From assembly GCA_002292365.1 (NCBI GenBank), contig DBBU01000054.1, forward strand, positions 30,562-94,561: a stretch of DNA of 64,000 bases, read 5' to 3'. The DNA is from Flammeovirgaceae bacterium UBA976. Its GTDB lineage: Bacteria > Bacteroidota > Bacteroidia > Cytophagales > Cyclobacteriaceae. Below are positions 9,836 to 19,850 of this stretch, one piece after another. Made by a program: the position numbers and the translations under genes. Positions within the stretch are counted from its first letter, which is position 1; every line of letters begins with the position of its first letter. Below the pieces are notes generated by a model. That model ran no database searches. It was not told where the DNA came from and saw only the letters and a list, made by a program, of their open reading frames with translations.

Positions 9836-11007
9836 TTATTGGGAAGCAGCAACGATAGTAGTGGCAATATCAGCAAAGTCCCAGCTGAGGTCATTGCGGT
9901 TGAGCAATCTAAAATTACCCCCATCATCCCATAAATGGTCAGCAGTCTTCGTGCGGCAGCTTCTTGTGCATAGAAGTCGGCATAATTAATCCTACTTTGC
10001 AAGGTGTTGGCTTCTATGGTGCCCCATTCTCCCAATATCACGGGTCTATTCCGCTCGATGATCCATTTTTGTTTGATTTTGTCCAATTCAGCGGTCAGTT
10101 CAGATTTATCCCTTGCGGATCCCCAAGTGACGGCAGCTTCTCCGGCAAATTGCCAAGGAAAATAGCTATGTAAAGAAATGATTATTTTCTCATCATCATT
10201 GGGGATGGTCAATTCTTCCATCGCAATGGGAATGGTACTTTCAGCCCAGAATGTGATCATGATGTGCCTCTTTTCGTTATTTCCGCCCGTGGCTCTAATG
10301 GCATCTACGGCTGCTTTGTGAAAACCGTTTATATAGTCACGGCCCTCAGAGTTTCCCCCAGACCATTCCTCAGTAATACCTTCAATTCGGGGCTCATTCA
10401 GGGTTTCAAAAATTAATGAATTGTTATAATCTTGAAAGAAGTTGGCTACTTGGGTCCAAAGAGTACTCAATCTATCTGCACTCTCTTGTGCTTCTGAAGC
10501 CATTGGTTTTATCCAGCTATTGTCATGATGCACGTCAATTATGACATACATTTTATTTTGAAAACCAAAATTTACTACTCTTTTTATTTCTGTGAGATAA
10601 TAAGGATCGATTTTGTAAGGGTCCAGTTCAACTTGATTTGGACCCTACGTGATGGGTATTCTTAATGTTGAAAATCCCATAGCTTTTACCTCGTCAATCA
10701 TCGCCTTAGAGGGAATGGGATTGCCCCAATAGGTTTTGTCTTTTGATTCTACATCAAAGCTATTTCCTGAATTCCAACCTACCACCATTTCGGCAACCAA
10801 ATCAAAGGAGCTGATATCACGAGCCGTTCCAATTCCTGGCTTTTGTGCTTCCGCTTCCTCAGATATTTGCTCTGTGGATTCCTTTGGATCAAGAGATTCA
10901 TTTTCGTTATTGCAGGCTGTGAATTGCAGTAAGAATAAAAATGAAAGCATGGGAATGAATAATGATTTTGGATCAAACGTATTTTGAAAAAAAATAAACG
11001 AGTTCAT
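9836..11007 (-). pseudogene. Broken glycoside hydrolase family 5 (cellulase-like) lipoprotein gene
   Basis: Read as one gene this encodes a lipoprotein (signal ending LQFTAC) with a GH5 endoglucanase domain. Two lesions break it. First, an in-frame TAG at 10645-10647 replaces the Trp of the RIPITWGPN segment (TGG to TAG); reading simply continues in the same frame after it. Second, one base is missing near 9930-9936, shifting the end: the correct frame would read TI-x-WDDGGNFRLLN and finish at the TAA at 9836-9838, while the shifted frame runs to about 9760 with unrelated sequence. The acid/base Glu (LNEPR) and nucleophile Glu (GEWG) are still present, so decay is recent. A functional recoded protein is unlikely given both lesions. 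Confidence 0.88.
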
Positions 11008-11392
11008 ATTTTTTTATGAATTTTACTAGAGTCTTTTTACAGTGATATTCTATTTAAGTTAAATTACCATTTTAGTAAGGGATAAATAATATTAGTTTCT
11101 GAAAACATCATATTATGTAATAAACAATTAAATTTTTGATTTTAAATAGGAACTTAGTTAATCATTTTTTTTAATACATTTATTTTGGTGATAAAGAAAA
11201 AATTGCCACTTATACCAATCGATAGTCAATCGATATGATTTCAGCTTTTGAATAATAGTTTACTTGGCCTACCGCATTTTTACTATTTCTCAATGAAGGT
11301 TTTTATGGAGCAAGATCCATTCCTTAAGATTTTAGGTCTGATCTTTTTATTTCGAATAATGCGGTGTTTATTTGCTCGTCAACCTTTCCTCT
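11008..11392. other. Intergenic region with a short direct repeat
   Basis: AT-rich non-coding DNA between the dead GH5 gene and the divergently oriented TPR gene. The only structure seen is the direct repeat CAATCGATA at 11216-11224 and 11227-11235 (11-base period), which could be a regulator site. No RNA gene or convincing ORF is visible. Confidence 0.4.
11216..11235. repeat. Direct repeat CAATCGATA x2
   Basis: Two perfect 9-base copies repeat at an 11-base period, about 160 bases before the TPR gene; one helical turn apart, so a possible operator. No function is proven. Confidence 0.35.
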
Positions 11393-12520
11393 ATGCATCT
11401 TATTAAAGTTTTTTTTATTGCCTTATTTTTTCACGTAACCTTTCAAGCGAACAGTCAATATGGCTTATTTGATCATCCTGAAGCCATGAAGTTAGTGAGT
11501 CAAGGAACTGAAAAGATCTATAAACTTGATGTGGATTCAGCTTTGTATTATATAAGGAAGCTACATAAATTAATACCTAATCATCCTGTGGTTCCTTCAA
11601 TGGAGGCTTTTTTAATTCAATGGGAAAATATACCCATCATAGAAGGACCAACATTTGTAAGATTCGAAGCCAAACTCAGAGAAGCGATTGCAGCAGCCGA
11701 AAATCTTAATCCTTTAGACCCCTATGATGAAGAGTCCGTTTTTTTTGAATTGGCTACTCGGGGACTGCTAGCAGAACATTATGCTGAAAACAAAAAGTAT
11801 TTCGAGGCCATTAATGAAGCCAATAAAATGTACGGTTTGATTAAAAAAGGGTTTGACTTAGTTGACGATAATCCAGAGTTTTTATTTACAACGGGGCTTT
11901 ACAATTATTTTAGAATAATGTATCCTGAGAGGCATCCCATTTATGCCCCTGTAGCTATTTTTTTTAAAAAAGGAGATAAAGAGTTGGGACTAGAACAGAT
12001 GGTCATGTCCACCGAGATAGCCATAATTTCTCAGATCGAGGCCTCTGTTTATCTGTCCTATATCTATTTGCGTTATGAGCAAACCCCGGAAAAAGCACTT
12101 ATCTTACTTCAAGGTCTGGTCAAAAAATATCCAAATAATTACTATCTTTTATCCAAATTTTTGGAAGCTGCTTACGCTACGCGGCAATACGATCAAATCA
12201 TGCCTTGGATGGTTGATACGCTAATCAATACAGATCGAACATATTATAAAATGATAGGTTACATCTTCAGAGCCACTTATCTTGAATTTGTAGAGAAAGA
12301 GACAAAAGAGGCCTATATTTATTATGGAATGGGAGTGGGAATTGGTAATGAAATATTAAATCACGGGGAATACTTTAAAAGTGTAGGCTATTTAGGCCTT
12401 GGACGACTCAGTCAACAATTTGGCAATGTAAATACAGCTAAATCCTATTATAATTTATGTTTGAAGTATGCCGAAACTGAGGATATTGAAAAGGCAGCTC
12501 ATTTGGGCTTAAAGCTATGA
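11393..12520 (+). CDS. Exported TPR-like protein
   Basis: About 375 residues from the ATG at 11393, which begins a clear signal peptide (MHLIKVFFIALFFHVTFQANS); an in-frame TTG 21 bases upstream is less likely. The rest is almost entirely alpha-helical with helix pairs resembling tetratricopeptide repeats, for example around EKALILLQGLVKKYPNNYYLL and VNTAKSYYNLCLKYAE near the C-terminus. TPR proteins usually scaffold complexes; this one would be periplasmic. Its stop overlaps the ATG of the yigZ relic (ATGA), so the two once formed an operon. Confidence 0.7.
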   Translation: MHLIKVFFIALFFHVTFQANSQYGLFDHPEAMKLVSQGTEKIYKLDVDSALYYIRKLHKLIPNHPVVPSMEAFLIQWENIPIIEGPTFVRFEAKLREAIAAAENLNPLDPYDEESVFFELATRGLLAEHYAENKKYFEAINEANKMYGLIKKGFDLVDDNPEFLFTTGLYNYFRIMYPERHPIYAPVAIFFKKGDKELGLEQMVMSTEIAIISQIEASVYLSYIYLRYEQTPEKALILLQGLVKKYPNNYYLLSKFLEAAYATRQYDQIMPWMVDTLINTDRTYYKMIGYIFRATYLEFVEKETKEAYIYYGMGVGIGNEILNHGEYFKSVGYLGLGRLSQQFGNVNTAKSYYNLCLKYAETEDIEKAAHLGLKL

Positions 12521-13082
12521 AATATCTATTGATTTCTAATCAAGGTGAAGGGTTATATAAAGAGAAGGGGGAGTAATTTTTAGTTTTGCCTATCTGCTTA
12601 CTCATGCGGGTCATACCAAAAGAACTTATAGATAAAATAAAGATCCTTCATTTTGGTGCCAATCATTGTTGTTATACTTATTCATATGGTTTAGAGTCAC
12701 CAATGTTAGGCATGCATGATGATGGAGAACCCAAGCACAGTACAGGAGATTCCATTTAGGTCAGATAAAGTCTTTCAATGTATCTAATGCCCTGGCCGTT
12801 GTAGTTAGTATTTTGGAGGGACTAAACTGGGAGAAGGGGGATTATCAAATGCTTATGGACAAGCGGTATTTGTGCCTTATATTGAAAAGGAGCGGTTTAA
12901 AATTTTTTACGATTACAATTAAACTAGATTACTATTAGGTTTATTTAGATTATGGTACCGAGATTATAGAAAAGAAGTATTTAGAAAAATGTTGGATGCG
13001 GGTAGATGGTAAAAAGGAAGAAGCTATGGCATTTGAGGATCGCTTACGTCGTATATGCATTTCAATTAAACAAAGAAATTAA
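12517..13082 (+). pseudogene. yigZ: Decayed YigZ/IMPACT-family gene
   Basis: Conceptual translation across frames recovers the family in order: EGLYKEKG at the N-terminus, NHCCYTYSYGL, DDGEP, then GQIKSFNVSNALAVVV, GGTKLGEGGLSNAYGQA, and a C-terminal domain with YGTEIIEKKYLEK. The frame is destroyed by a TAA at 12574-12576 (at the position of a conserved Lys codon), a lost base near 12754-12758, another near 12811-12814, and a TAA plus frame change near 12920-12950. YigZ proteins are widespread and linked to translation control; this copy cannot be functional. The old start ATG overlaps the stop of the TPR gene. Confidence 0.87.
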
Positions 13083-13420
13083 ATAAGGGAATCGCGGAGT
13101 TGCATATAATCTTCTCTTGCGGGGGTAAAGGTGTCTATAACTGAACATGGTGTGAGTGCTTTCCCGGAGTGTAGCTCATTGGCATCAATGACCACGAGTT
13201 CTCCAGCATTGAATACTCTTGTTATGCCACTAATACACAATTCTAGTTGACCAGAAACTACATGCGTGGTTTGAGTATTTAGATGTTTATGTAGTGGTAA
13301 AATAGAATCTTTATCTATATCCCAATATACGATGGTTAAGTCGCGAGTGTGTACCATACGGCCCATGAACCCATCCATAGGGGAGAGCACTTTTATTTTC
13401 TCAATAGTATAGCTTTGCAT
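13079..13420 (-). CDS. Small cupin-domain protein
   Basis: A 113-residue single cupin barrel. The first cupin motif carries the metal-ligand residues as HKHLNTQTTHVVSG and the second motif lies in DANELHSG. Such stand-alone cupins bind metals or small ligands, often sugars or phosphosugars, but the ligand cannot be deduced. It is the last gene of an apparent nhaC-exonuclease-cupin transcription unit, six bases after the exonuclease stop, and its end abuts the convergent yigZ relic. Confidence 0.82.
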   Translation of the reverse strand: MQSYTIEKIKVLSPMDGFMGRMVHTRDLTIVYWDIDKDSILPLHKHLNTQTTHVVSGQLELCISGITRVFNAGELVVIDANELHSGKALTPCSVIDTFTPAREDYMQLRDSLI

Positions 13421-13425
13421 CTAGA

Positions 13426-14010
13426 TTAAATATATCCTTTTTTTAATAATAATACATACATTTCATAGCAGACCCAGGCGTCTGTAGCAGCATATTGCTG
13501 TTGACCTTGAGTCAGCACTGTGTTTTCCCAGTTTGACACTTGCTGATTTTTTGAAACACGTTTCTCAAGAAGGATACCAACCAGATTTCTGATACCAATT
13601 TTTTCCACTCCTAGGGTAGGCACAAGATCATTTAAGTCGATACAGTTGTGTTGAGTAAAAGGCTTAATTTGTTTAAGTCCGACAAAATCATCGCGCATAC
13701 CTACTCCAATTTTCGTAATCTTACTAGATTCAAAAAGAGCAATAATATCATCATGAAGGCCTATTTTATTGATTCGAAATAAAAAGACTTCTGTAGCTGT
13801 GCTCAATTGAATCAATGCCGTTGAGTGGTATTGCCCTTTTTTAAAAGTGGGTTTTTTCTCTGTATCAAAACCGATTATGTCTTGACTACTTAATCTCTTG
13901 ATAGCTAGAAACATTGATTTATGATCATTGATCACGTGAATGGGACCTTCGAATTTGATGAGGGGAAATTGTGCGATTTCCTCTTTGGTTATCGATAATG
14001 GAAAGGTCAT
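13426..14010 (-). CDS. 3'-5' exonuclease of the DEDDy (RNase D-like) family
   Basis: A 194-residue stand-alone exonuclease domain without the HRDC domain of RNase D. The four acidic residues and tyrosine of the DEDDy set are visible: Asp49 and Glu51 (GFDTE), an Asp near 107-108 (GMRDDF), and Tyr173 with Asp177 (YAATDAW). It should cleave DNA or RNA from the 3' end with two metal ions in the cytoplasm; the substrate is not known. It sits between nhaC and the cupin gene with gaps of only 14 and 5 bases. Confidence 0.9.
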   Translation of the reverse strand: MTFPLSITKEEIAQFPLIKFEGPIHVINDHKSMFLAIKRLSSQDIIGFDTEKKPTFKKGQYHSTALIQLSTATEVFLFRINKIGLHDDIIALFESSKITKIGVGMRDDFVGLKQIKPFTQHNCIDLNDLVPTLGVEKIGIRNLVGILLEKRVSKNQQVSNWENTVLTQGQQQYAATDAWVCYEMYVLLLKKGYI

Positions 14011-14024
14011 AATGGACGATCTGG

Positions 14025-15452
14025 TTAAGTTAATTTTCTAAGTTTAATATTGGCGTAGGCAAAAATGATACTCATGACGGGACTGATGATGTTGAAAAAA
14101 CAAAAGGGCAGATACGTCAATGTGGCCACACCCAAGACATTGGCATGGTAAGCACCACAGGTATTCCAAGGAACTAATACGCTGGTAACCGTTCCTGAAT
14201 CTTCCAAGGTACGACTTAAATTCTCTGGAGCTAATCCCTTTTTTTTGTAGGTATCCGCATACATTCTTCCAGGGATTACGATAGCTAAATATTGATCTGA
14301 TGCTGTGATATTGAAAAACACACAAGTTCCGACGGTAGAGGACACTAAAGATCCAACGGAGCTGACTAAGGTTAATACTGTTTCTGCAATTTTTTTGAGG
14401 AAGCCGGCCTTTTCCATTACGCCACCAAAAACCATCGCAGAAAGAATTAGCCAAATGGTTCCAAGCATTCCAGACATACCTTTTGAATGTAAAAGTTCGG
14501 TAACTATGTCGTTGCTGGTCACAATAGACAAACTTCCATAAAGCGCTTTCATAATGCCTATATACATGGCTCTCATATCGGTACCACCCCCAATTTCTGC
14601 TACCATGTTGGGTTGAAAAATTAAGGCAAAGATACCCCCCATTAATGCACCGGCAAGTAAGGCGGGGAGGGCGTTTACTTTTTTAACAATTAAAAAAATA
14701 ACCATTATCGGAACTAAAAAGAGCCATCCACTTATTTCGAATTTCTCAGTAATGGCACTAAGAATTAAGTCAGTTTGCGCAGTTTCAAGTTGACCATCAA
14801 ATCTCAATCCAATGGTCAGGAAAATAATAAGGGTAATGGTGATTGAAGGAACAGTGGTATAAGCCATGTACTTGATGTGGGTGAAAAGATCTGTTCCTGC
14901 CATGGCAGGTGCTAAGTTGGTCGTGTCTGATAAAGGAGACATCTTGTCACCAAAATAAGCCCCTGATAAAACGGCTCCAGCAATCATTCCTTCTTGAATG
15001 CCCATTGCTTTACCTATACCTATCAAAGCAATACCGACCGTGGCTGCAGTGGTCCAGCTACTACCTGTTGCCATAGAAACGATAATGCACACGATGCATG
15101 CCGCAAAAAGGAAAATATTTGGGTTCAATATTTGAAGGCCATAATAGATCATCGCTGGTACGACACCACTCAGTAACCAGGTCCCTGTGAGTGCACCGAT
15201 CATCAGCAATATGAGCATTGAGCTCATTGCTGAGCTGATACTTTTTACGATTCCAGCACGTAAATCAAGCCATTTAAAACCATTCTGACCAGCTACGATG
15301 GCAGCAACTGCTGCAGAGAGTATCAGTATAATTTGGTTAGATCCGTCTAAAGCACTGTCACCAAATATGAAGACATTAATAGAGATAAAAATGACTAAAA
15401 ATATTACAGGTATAAAAGCTTTGACGATGGTCGGATCTTTAGATTGAGGCAT
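14025..15452 (-). CDS. nhaC: Na+/H+ antiporter of the NhaC family
   Basis: A 475-residue polytopic inner-membrane protein with about eleven hydrophobic segments. The NhaC signature GDKMSPLSDTTNLA is at residues 168-181, preceded by SSWTTAATVG at 131-140. The family exchanges external protons for internal sodium and helps pH and salt homeostasis. It heads a small operon with an exonuclease and a cupin. Some NhaC-family members exchange malate and lactate, so the ion specificity is inferred. Confidence 0.92.
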   Translation of the reverse strand: MPQSKDPTIVKAFIPVIFLVIFISINVFIFGDSALDGSNQIILILSAAVAAIVAGQNGFKWLDLRAGIVKSISSAMSSMLILLMIGALTGTWLLSGVVPAMIYYGLQILNPNIFLFAACIVCIIVSMATGSSWTTAATVGIALIGIGKAMGIQEGMIAGAVLSGAYFGDKMSPLSDTTNLAPAMAGTDLFTHIKYMAYTTVPSITITLIIFLTIGLRFDGQLETAQTDLILSAITEKFEISGWLFLVPIMVIFLIVKKVNALPALLAGALMGGIFALIFQPNMVAEIGGGTDMRAMYIGIMKALYGSLSIVTSNDIVTELLHSKGMSGMLGTIWLILSAMVFGGVMEKAGFLKKIAETVLTLVSSVGSLVSSTVGTCVFFNITASDQYLAIVIPGRMYADTYKKKGLAPENLSRTLEDSGTVTSVLVPWNTCGAYHANVLGVATLTYLPFCFFNIISPVMSIIFAYANIKLRKLT

Positions 15453-15631
15453 AGATTAAATTTGATGAGCACACAAATTAACAAAAATCTTCAGAAGAAT
15501 GGTCTAAATGGATCAATACCCGTATTTTTAAAGGCTAATTGAGGCTATTTGCTGTTCTAAGATCATATTTTGCTAGTTGGATATATTTTTGATGGCGCCA
15601 AATAGCGGTCATCAATTGCAGGGCTCAATTG

Positions 15632-17290
15632 CTATGGGCTCTTTTTCCTAGGAGTTTCAGTCCTATAATTGACTTTAATGATCTCGGCATGGATGTCGTT
15701 TGATTGCATAAAATTTAACCAAAACAATTGCTGAGAAGATAGGTGATCATTGGGAGACTTAATTTCATACAAATGATATTCGCCTTTTTTCCAGATAAAT
15801 AAATCTGGAAAGCCAGTAGCATGATCTTTTATATTTTTAGACATTTCGATCAGGATATTTTTAAGTGCCAGGAAAGGGAGTTTTAAAATCAATTGAATCA
15901 AATGGGGTTTGATTGTTGGATTCCAATAGACCATGGGATTGGCAATACCATATTTTTCTTTAAACCTTTCTTTGAGGGATGTGATCATTAATTTTTTACT
16001 ACGAAAAGACTTTAAAATTTTCAGAATCTCCCCTTTTCTTTTTTCATAGAAAGATTTGGTGTAAAGATCTGACGCACTCCTTTGAATGGGGTTGTGATAA
16101 TCTCCATGGGTTTGATCAAAAAGCTGATTCCATAAAAGCAGGCCAAACAGACTTTTCCACAAGTAATTTTCACCATGAATACCTTGAAAGCCTAATTTTT
16201 CATAATACTGTAGTGCAGAATACTCTACGCTCTGATCAGTGTTTAACGAAACTTCAATGGAGAGTGCTTCACTTAATTTTTTTGAAGTACTCCGCGAGAT
16301 ACGGATATTTTTTTTATCAAGGAAATCTTTGGCAAAAAGATATTCGCTGGGATTCCAATGCTGCTCTATAACATCGAGTGCTAGTCTTTTGGCCTTTTCA
16401 ATTTCACCTAGTCGATGAAAAATTCTTATTTGACGTTCCCTTGCAGGATGTTTAGTGGCTAACTGATAATAGGTTAAGGCCAATTCATAGGCTTTCTCGC
16501 GCTCCAATTGTTTACCCATCAAGAGGAACAATCGATCACCAATGTAGTGCGTTTTTGGACTCATTAAATATTGTTCCCAGGGGATGAGCGAAAGGGTATC
16601 ATGTATGGCTAGTGCCTTAATTTCTGAAAAAGCGCCTCTTACTAAACTATTTAATTTATACAATTCGAAAGCGGCTAGGGCTTCATGACGGTTTTCAAAC
16701 CAAGGGGTAAATTGGGTTTCATCCAATGCTTCGAGCTTAATATGGCCGATATCCCTGATGATAAATTCAGTCATTGGTTTTTTATATCGACCAAAATAGA
16801 GCATTTTTAAAAATTCCAGTACTTCTTGACGCACTACTTCTATCAAAGAGAATTGAGTTAAAATAGGGTCATAATCTTGGTCCTCTTTTAATTGAAGAAT
16901 GGCTTCATTTTTGGTTTGTTTACTCCAATCAAGGTCGGTATAGGTCGCTTTCAGTTCTACTTTGGTAAAAGTCTTAAAGATTTTTTCATCAGGATCTAAT
17001 TCTCTAGATATGAATCCCGATAATTCCAATTCCTTGGTCGCTGATTCTAGGGATGATATTTCATCATACTTCAGTTTATCTAGTCTGAAATAAGGCCCTC
17101 TGCGATTGCTTAAACGGATGAAAAGGCATTGTGCGTCTATTCCAAGTTTATTGAAATCATGGATGAATAATTCTTCAGCAGCCCCCATCAAGTGCGCTGA
17201 GTATTTTTGGACAAACAATAGGAGTTCTATGAAATATTGATGATAATATTTTTCAGGAAGAATAATTGGTGATTTTTTTGCTTTAGACAT
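15632..17290 (-). CDS. FAN1-like VRR-NUC domain nuclease
   Basis: A 552-residue protein ending in a VRR-NUC nuclease domain (about 440-545) with the PD-(D/E)XK catalytic set at GFPD (Asp496), Glu509 and Lys511 (YEIKSP). Upstream is a long helical region with TPR-like repeats (about 230-330), and an N-terminal segment with IRLSNRRGPYFR-type SAP/winged-helix-like sequence; this domain order matches Fanconi-associated nuclease FAN1. FAN1 enzymes cut 5' flaps and help remove interstrand crosslinks. It follows pcrA in the same direction after 123 bases, suggesting a DNA-repair unit. Confidence 0.85.
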   Translation of the reverse strand: MSKAKKSPIILPEKYYHQYFIELLLFVQKYSAHLMGAAEELFIHDFNKLGIDAQCLFIRLSNRRGPYFRLDKLKYDEISSLESATKELELSGFISRELDPDEKIFKTFTKVELKATYTDLDWSKQTKNEAILQLKEDQDYDPILTQFSLIEVVRQEVLEFLKMLYFGRYKKPMTEFIIRDIGHIKLEALDETQFTPWFENRHEALAAFELYKLNSLVRGAFSEIKALAIHDTLSLIPWEQYLMSPKTHYIGDRLFLLMGKQLEREKAYELALTYYQLATKHPARERQIRIFHRLGEIEKAKRLALDVIEQHWNPSEYLFAKDFLDKKNIRISRSTSKKLSEALSIEVSLNTDQSVEYSALQYYEKLGFQGIHGENYLWKSLFGLLLWNQLFDQTHGDYHNPIQRSASDLYTKSFYEKRKGEILKILKSFRSKKLMITSLKERFKEKYGIANPMVYWNPTIKPHLIQLILKLPFLALKNILIEMSKNIKDHATGFPDLFIWKKGEYHLYEIKSPNDHLSSQQLFWLNFMQSNDIHAEIIKVNYRTETPRKKSP

Positions 17291-17413
17291 AGATGTCTTC
17301 CTTTATTTAACTAAAATAAGTCAATTTTTTTCAAATTGGGCACATTCGGTAAGTGCCATACCGACATACAATTTTAAAGATTTATGTCACTCATTTCTAT
17401 CTTTTTGTTGTAC

Positions 17414-19681
17414 TCACATTTGGATAATACGAAGTTTAGCGAAAGACAGCAATAATGTCTTTTGACCATGCACATCAAAATCAATATTAGCCTTTTTACT
17501 GGTCCCGTTGATCTCAACATCGATGACTTTTCCGAATCCAAACTTGGGGTGCTCGACTTTCATGCCACTGCCAAGATCAGACACATCACTGGGTTTAAAA
17601 TCAGCAGAGGGTTTGTGATCGGGTACTTTCTTTGCTTTTCTAGCAGCTATATTTGAATTTTGTTTGATAAAGTTACGCGCATATTGTGGATTTGAACTGG
17701 GAACAGCGGTCTCACTTACGAACTTCCTATTGACATGAATGAGGTTGGGATCAATTTCTTGGAGAAAACGACTCGGTTCACAATTTTTTAACCTTCCATA
17801 TCGGTACCGGTTCAACGCATAACTCAGGTGGAGTTTTTTTTCTGCTCGGGTGATGGCGACATAAAAAAGACGGCGCTCTTCCTCAAGGTCAGCCCGACTG
17901 CTTAACATCATTTGAGAGGGAAATAATTCTTCTTCTATCCCCACGATATAGACATAAGGAAACTCTAAGCCTTTTGCCATATGTATGGTCATTAAGGTTA
18001 TCGTATCTTCATGGTTCTTATTTCGATCTTCGTCTGTCAGGAGAGCGACATCTTGTAAAAATGAAGCGAGAGATTTATCCTCGCGGTCTTGGTCATCTAC
18101 AAATTCTTTGATAGCATTGAGTAATTCCTGAACATTTTCAAATCGATTAAGTCCTTCTACAGTTTTATCATCGTAGAGTTCTTTGAGTAAACCTGAATTT
18201 TTAGCAATAATGGAGGCCGACTCATATCCATCTTTATTTTTTATGGCTATTTTAAAATTTTTAATTAAATCTACAAATTCTTCAATTTGGTTTGCCGCTC
18301 GGCCCCCTAGGAGTTCCTGAGCATGGCAGAGTATATCCCAAATATCAGCGCCTTGCTCTTCAGCCGCTATAAATAATTTTTCTACTGTTCCGGGCCCTAT
18401 GCCACGTTTGGGTAGGTTAATAATTCTCCTCAATGAAGTTTCATCTTTGGGATTGATGATGAAACGGATGTAAGCAATTAAATCTTTTATTTCTCTGCGT
18501 TGGTAGAAGGAAACCCCTCCTATCACGCGGTATTGAATATTTATCCTTCTCAAAGCCTCTTCTATAGCTCTGGATTGGCTATTGGTTCGATACAAAATAG
18601 CAAAATGGGCATTCAATGCACGATTTTGCATCTTGGTCTCAAAGATGGAGGAAGCAACTAATTTACCTTCTTCATTGTCGGAGGCCGATTTAATGAGCTC
18701 AATCGGTTCACCTGATTCGTTTTTGGTCCAGACATCCTTTTTCAGTTGTGCTGTATTTTTGTCAATTAATGAGTTGGCGGCTTGAACAATATTTTTTGTA
18801 GAACGGTAATTTTGTTCGAGCTTGATGAGCTGGAGGTCTGGATAGTCCCTTTCAAAGTTTAAGATGTTTTGAATATCAGCCCCACGAAAGGCATAGATAC
18901 TTTGAGCATCGTCACCGACTACACATATATTTTGTCTTACAGCACCCAACTTTTTAGCGATCATGTATTGAGAAATATTGGTATCTTGAAACTCATCAAT
19001 CATCACATAATGAAAGCGCTGCTGGTATTTATTGAGTACTGCGAGATGTTCCTGAAATAATACATTCGTGTTGAACAATAAATCGTCAAAATCCATGGCA
19101 TCGGCTTTGAAACACCGTTGGGAATAAATACGATAAATGCGCCCCATTTCCGGCCGACCATTGATCTCATCATCATCTTTATATATGGGATTTTCATTAT
19201 ACTCTTTCCAACTTACTAATCTGTTTTTAGCGCCAGAGATTCTATTATAAACGACATTGGCTTTGTATAACTTATCATCAAGGTTAAGACCTTTGACAAT
19301 GGCTTTAATCAGTGATTTAGAATCTTCGGTATCGTATATGGTGAAATTGGTTGTGTAACCTATATGTGTAGCTTCTGTGCGCAATATGCGTGCAAAAACA
19401 GCATGAAAAGTTCCCATCCAAATATTCCGCGCCTCTGGACCTATCAGTTTTTCAATACGATCTCGCATCTCTTTAGATGCTTTATTTGTAAAAGTGAGGG
19501 ATAAAATATTGAAAGGATCGACATTGTGCTGATCCATTAAGTAAGCGATTCGAGTAGTGAGCACTCTTGTTTTTCCAGACCCAGCTCCGGCGATAATCAT
19601 CGTGGGACCTTTCACATTGATTACTCCTTCATGTTGGGCAGGATTGAGGTCTTTTAAGTAGGAATATTCTCCAGTTGACAT
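17414..19681 (-). CDS. pcrA: ATP-dependent DNA helicase PcrA/UvrD
   Basis: A 755-residue superfamily 1A 3'-5' helicase. Walker A is GAGSGKT at 32-38, Walker B is DEFQDT at 229-234, with further motifs QNYRST, LMTIHMAKGLEF and VAITRAEKKL in their usual order. The C-terminus carries the Tudor-like domain (GMKVEHPKFGFGKV) that binds RNA polymerase in PcrA/UvrD. It acts in nucleotide excision repair, replication restart and removal of stalled complexes. A FAN1-like nuclease gene follows. Confidence 0.95.
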   Translation of the reverse strand: MSTGEYSYLKDLNPAQHEGVINVKGPTMIIAGAGSGKTRVLTTRIAYLMDQHNVDPFNILSLTFTNKASKEMRDRIEKLIGPEARNIWMGTFHAVFARILRTEATHIGYTTNFTIYDTEDSKSLIKAIVKGLNLDDKLYKANVVYNRISGAKNRLVSWKEYNENPIYKDDDEINGRPEMGRIYRIYSQRCFKADAMDFDDLLFNTNVLFQEHLAVLNKYQQRFHYVMIDEFQDTNISQYMIAKKLGAVRQNICVVGDDAQSIYAFRGADIQNILNFERDYPDLQLIKLEQNYRSTKNIVQAANSLIDKNTAQLKKDVWTKNESGEPIELIKSASDNEEGKLVASSIFETKMQNRALNAHFAILYRTNSQSRAIEEALRRINIQYRVIGGVSFYQRREIKDLIAYIRFIINPKDETSLRRIINLPKRGIGPGTVEKLFIAAEEQGADIWDILCHAQELLGGRAANQIEEFVDLIKNFKIAIKNKDGYESASIIAKNSGLLKELYDDKTVEGLNRFENVQELLNAIKEFVDDQDREDKSLASFLQDVALLTDEDRNKNHEDTITLMTIHMAKGLEFPYVYIVGIEEELFPSQMMLSSRADLEEERRLFYVAITRAEKKLHLSYALNRYRYGRLKNCEPSRFLQEIDPNLIHVNRKFVSETAVPSSNPQYARNFIKQNSNIAARKAKKVPDHKPSADFKPSDVSDLGSGMKVEHPKFGFGKVIDVEINGTSKKANIDFDVHGQKTLLLSFAKLRIIQM

Positions 19682-19850
19682 GTTACAAAACTAAGTCATC
19701 GAATGTTTTCATCCGTATTGAATGAAATAAAAGATCACGGTCAATCATTCAATAAGAATTACTCGACTTCTGTATGGTTATGATCAATTTTTCAAAAGGT
19801 TAATGGGGTATTTTAGATAAATTACTCAATGAAATGAATAAATTTGTAGT

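Noticed and set aside
10552-10644. Functional recoding of the TAG in the GH5 gene
   Set aside because: The same gene also carries a downstream frameshift, so recoding alone would not yield a normal enzyme.
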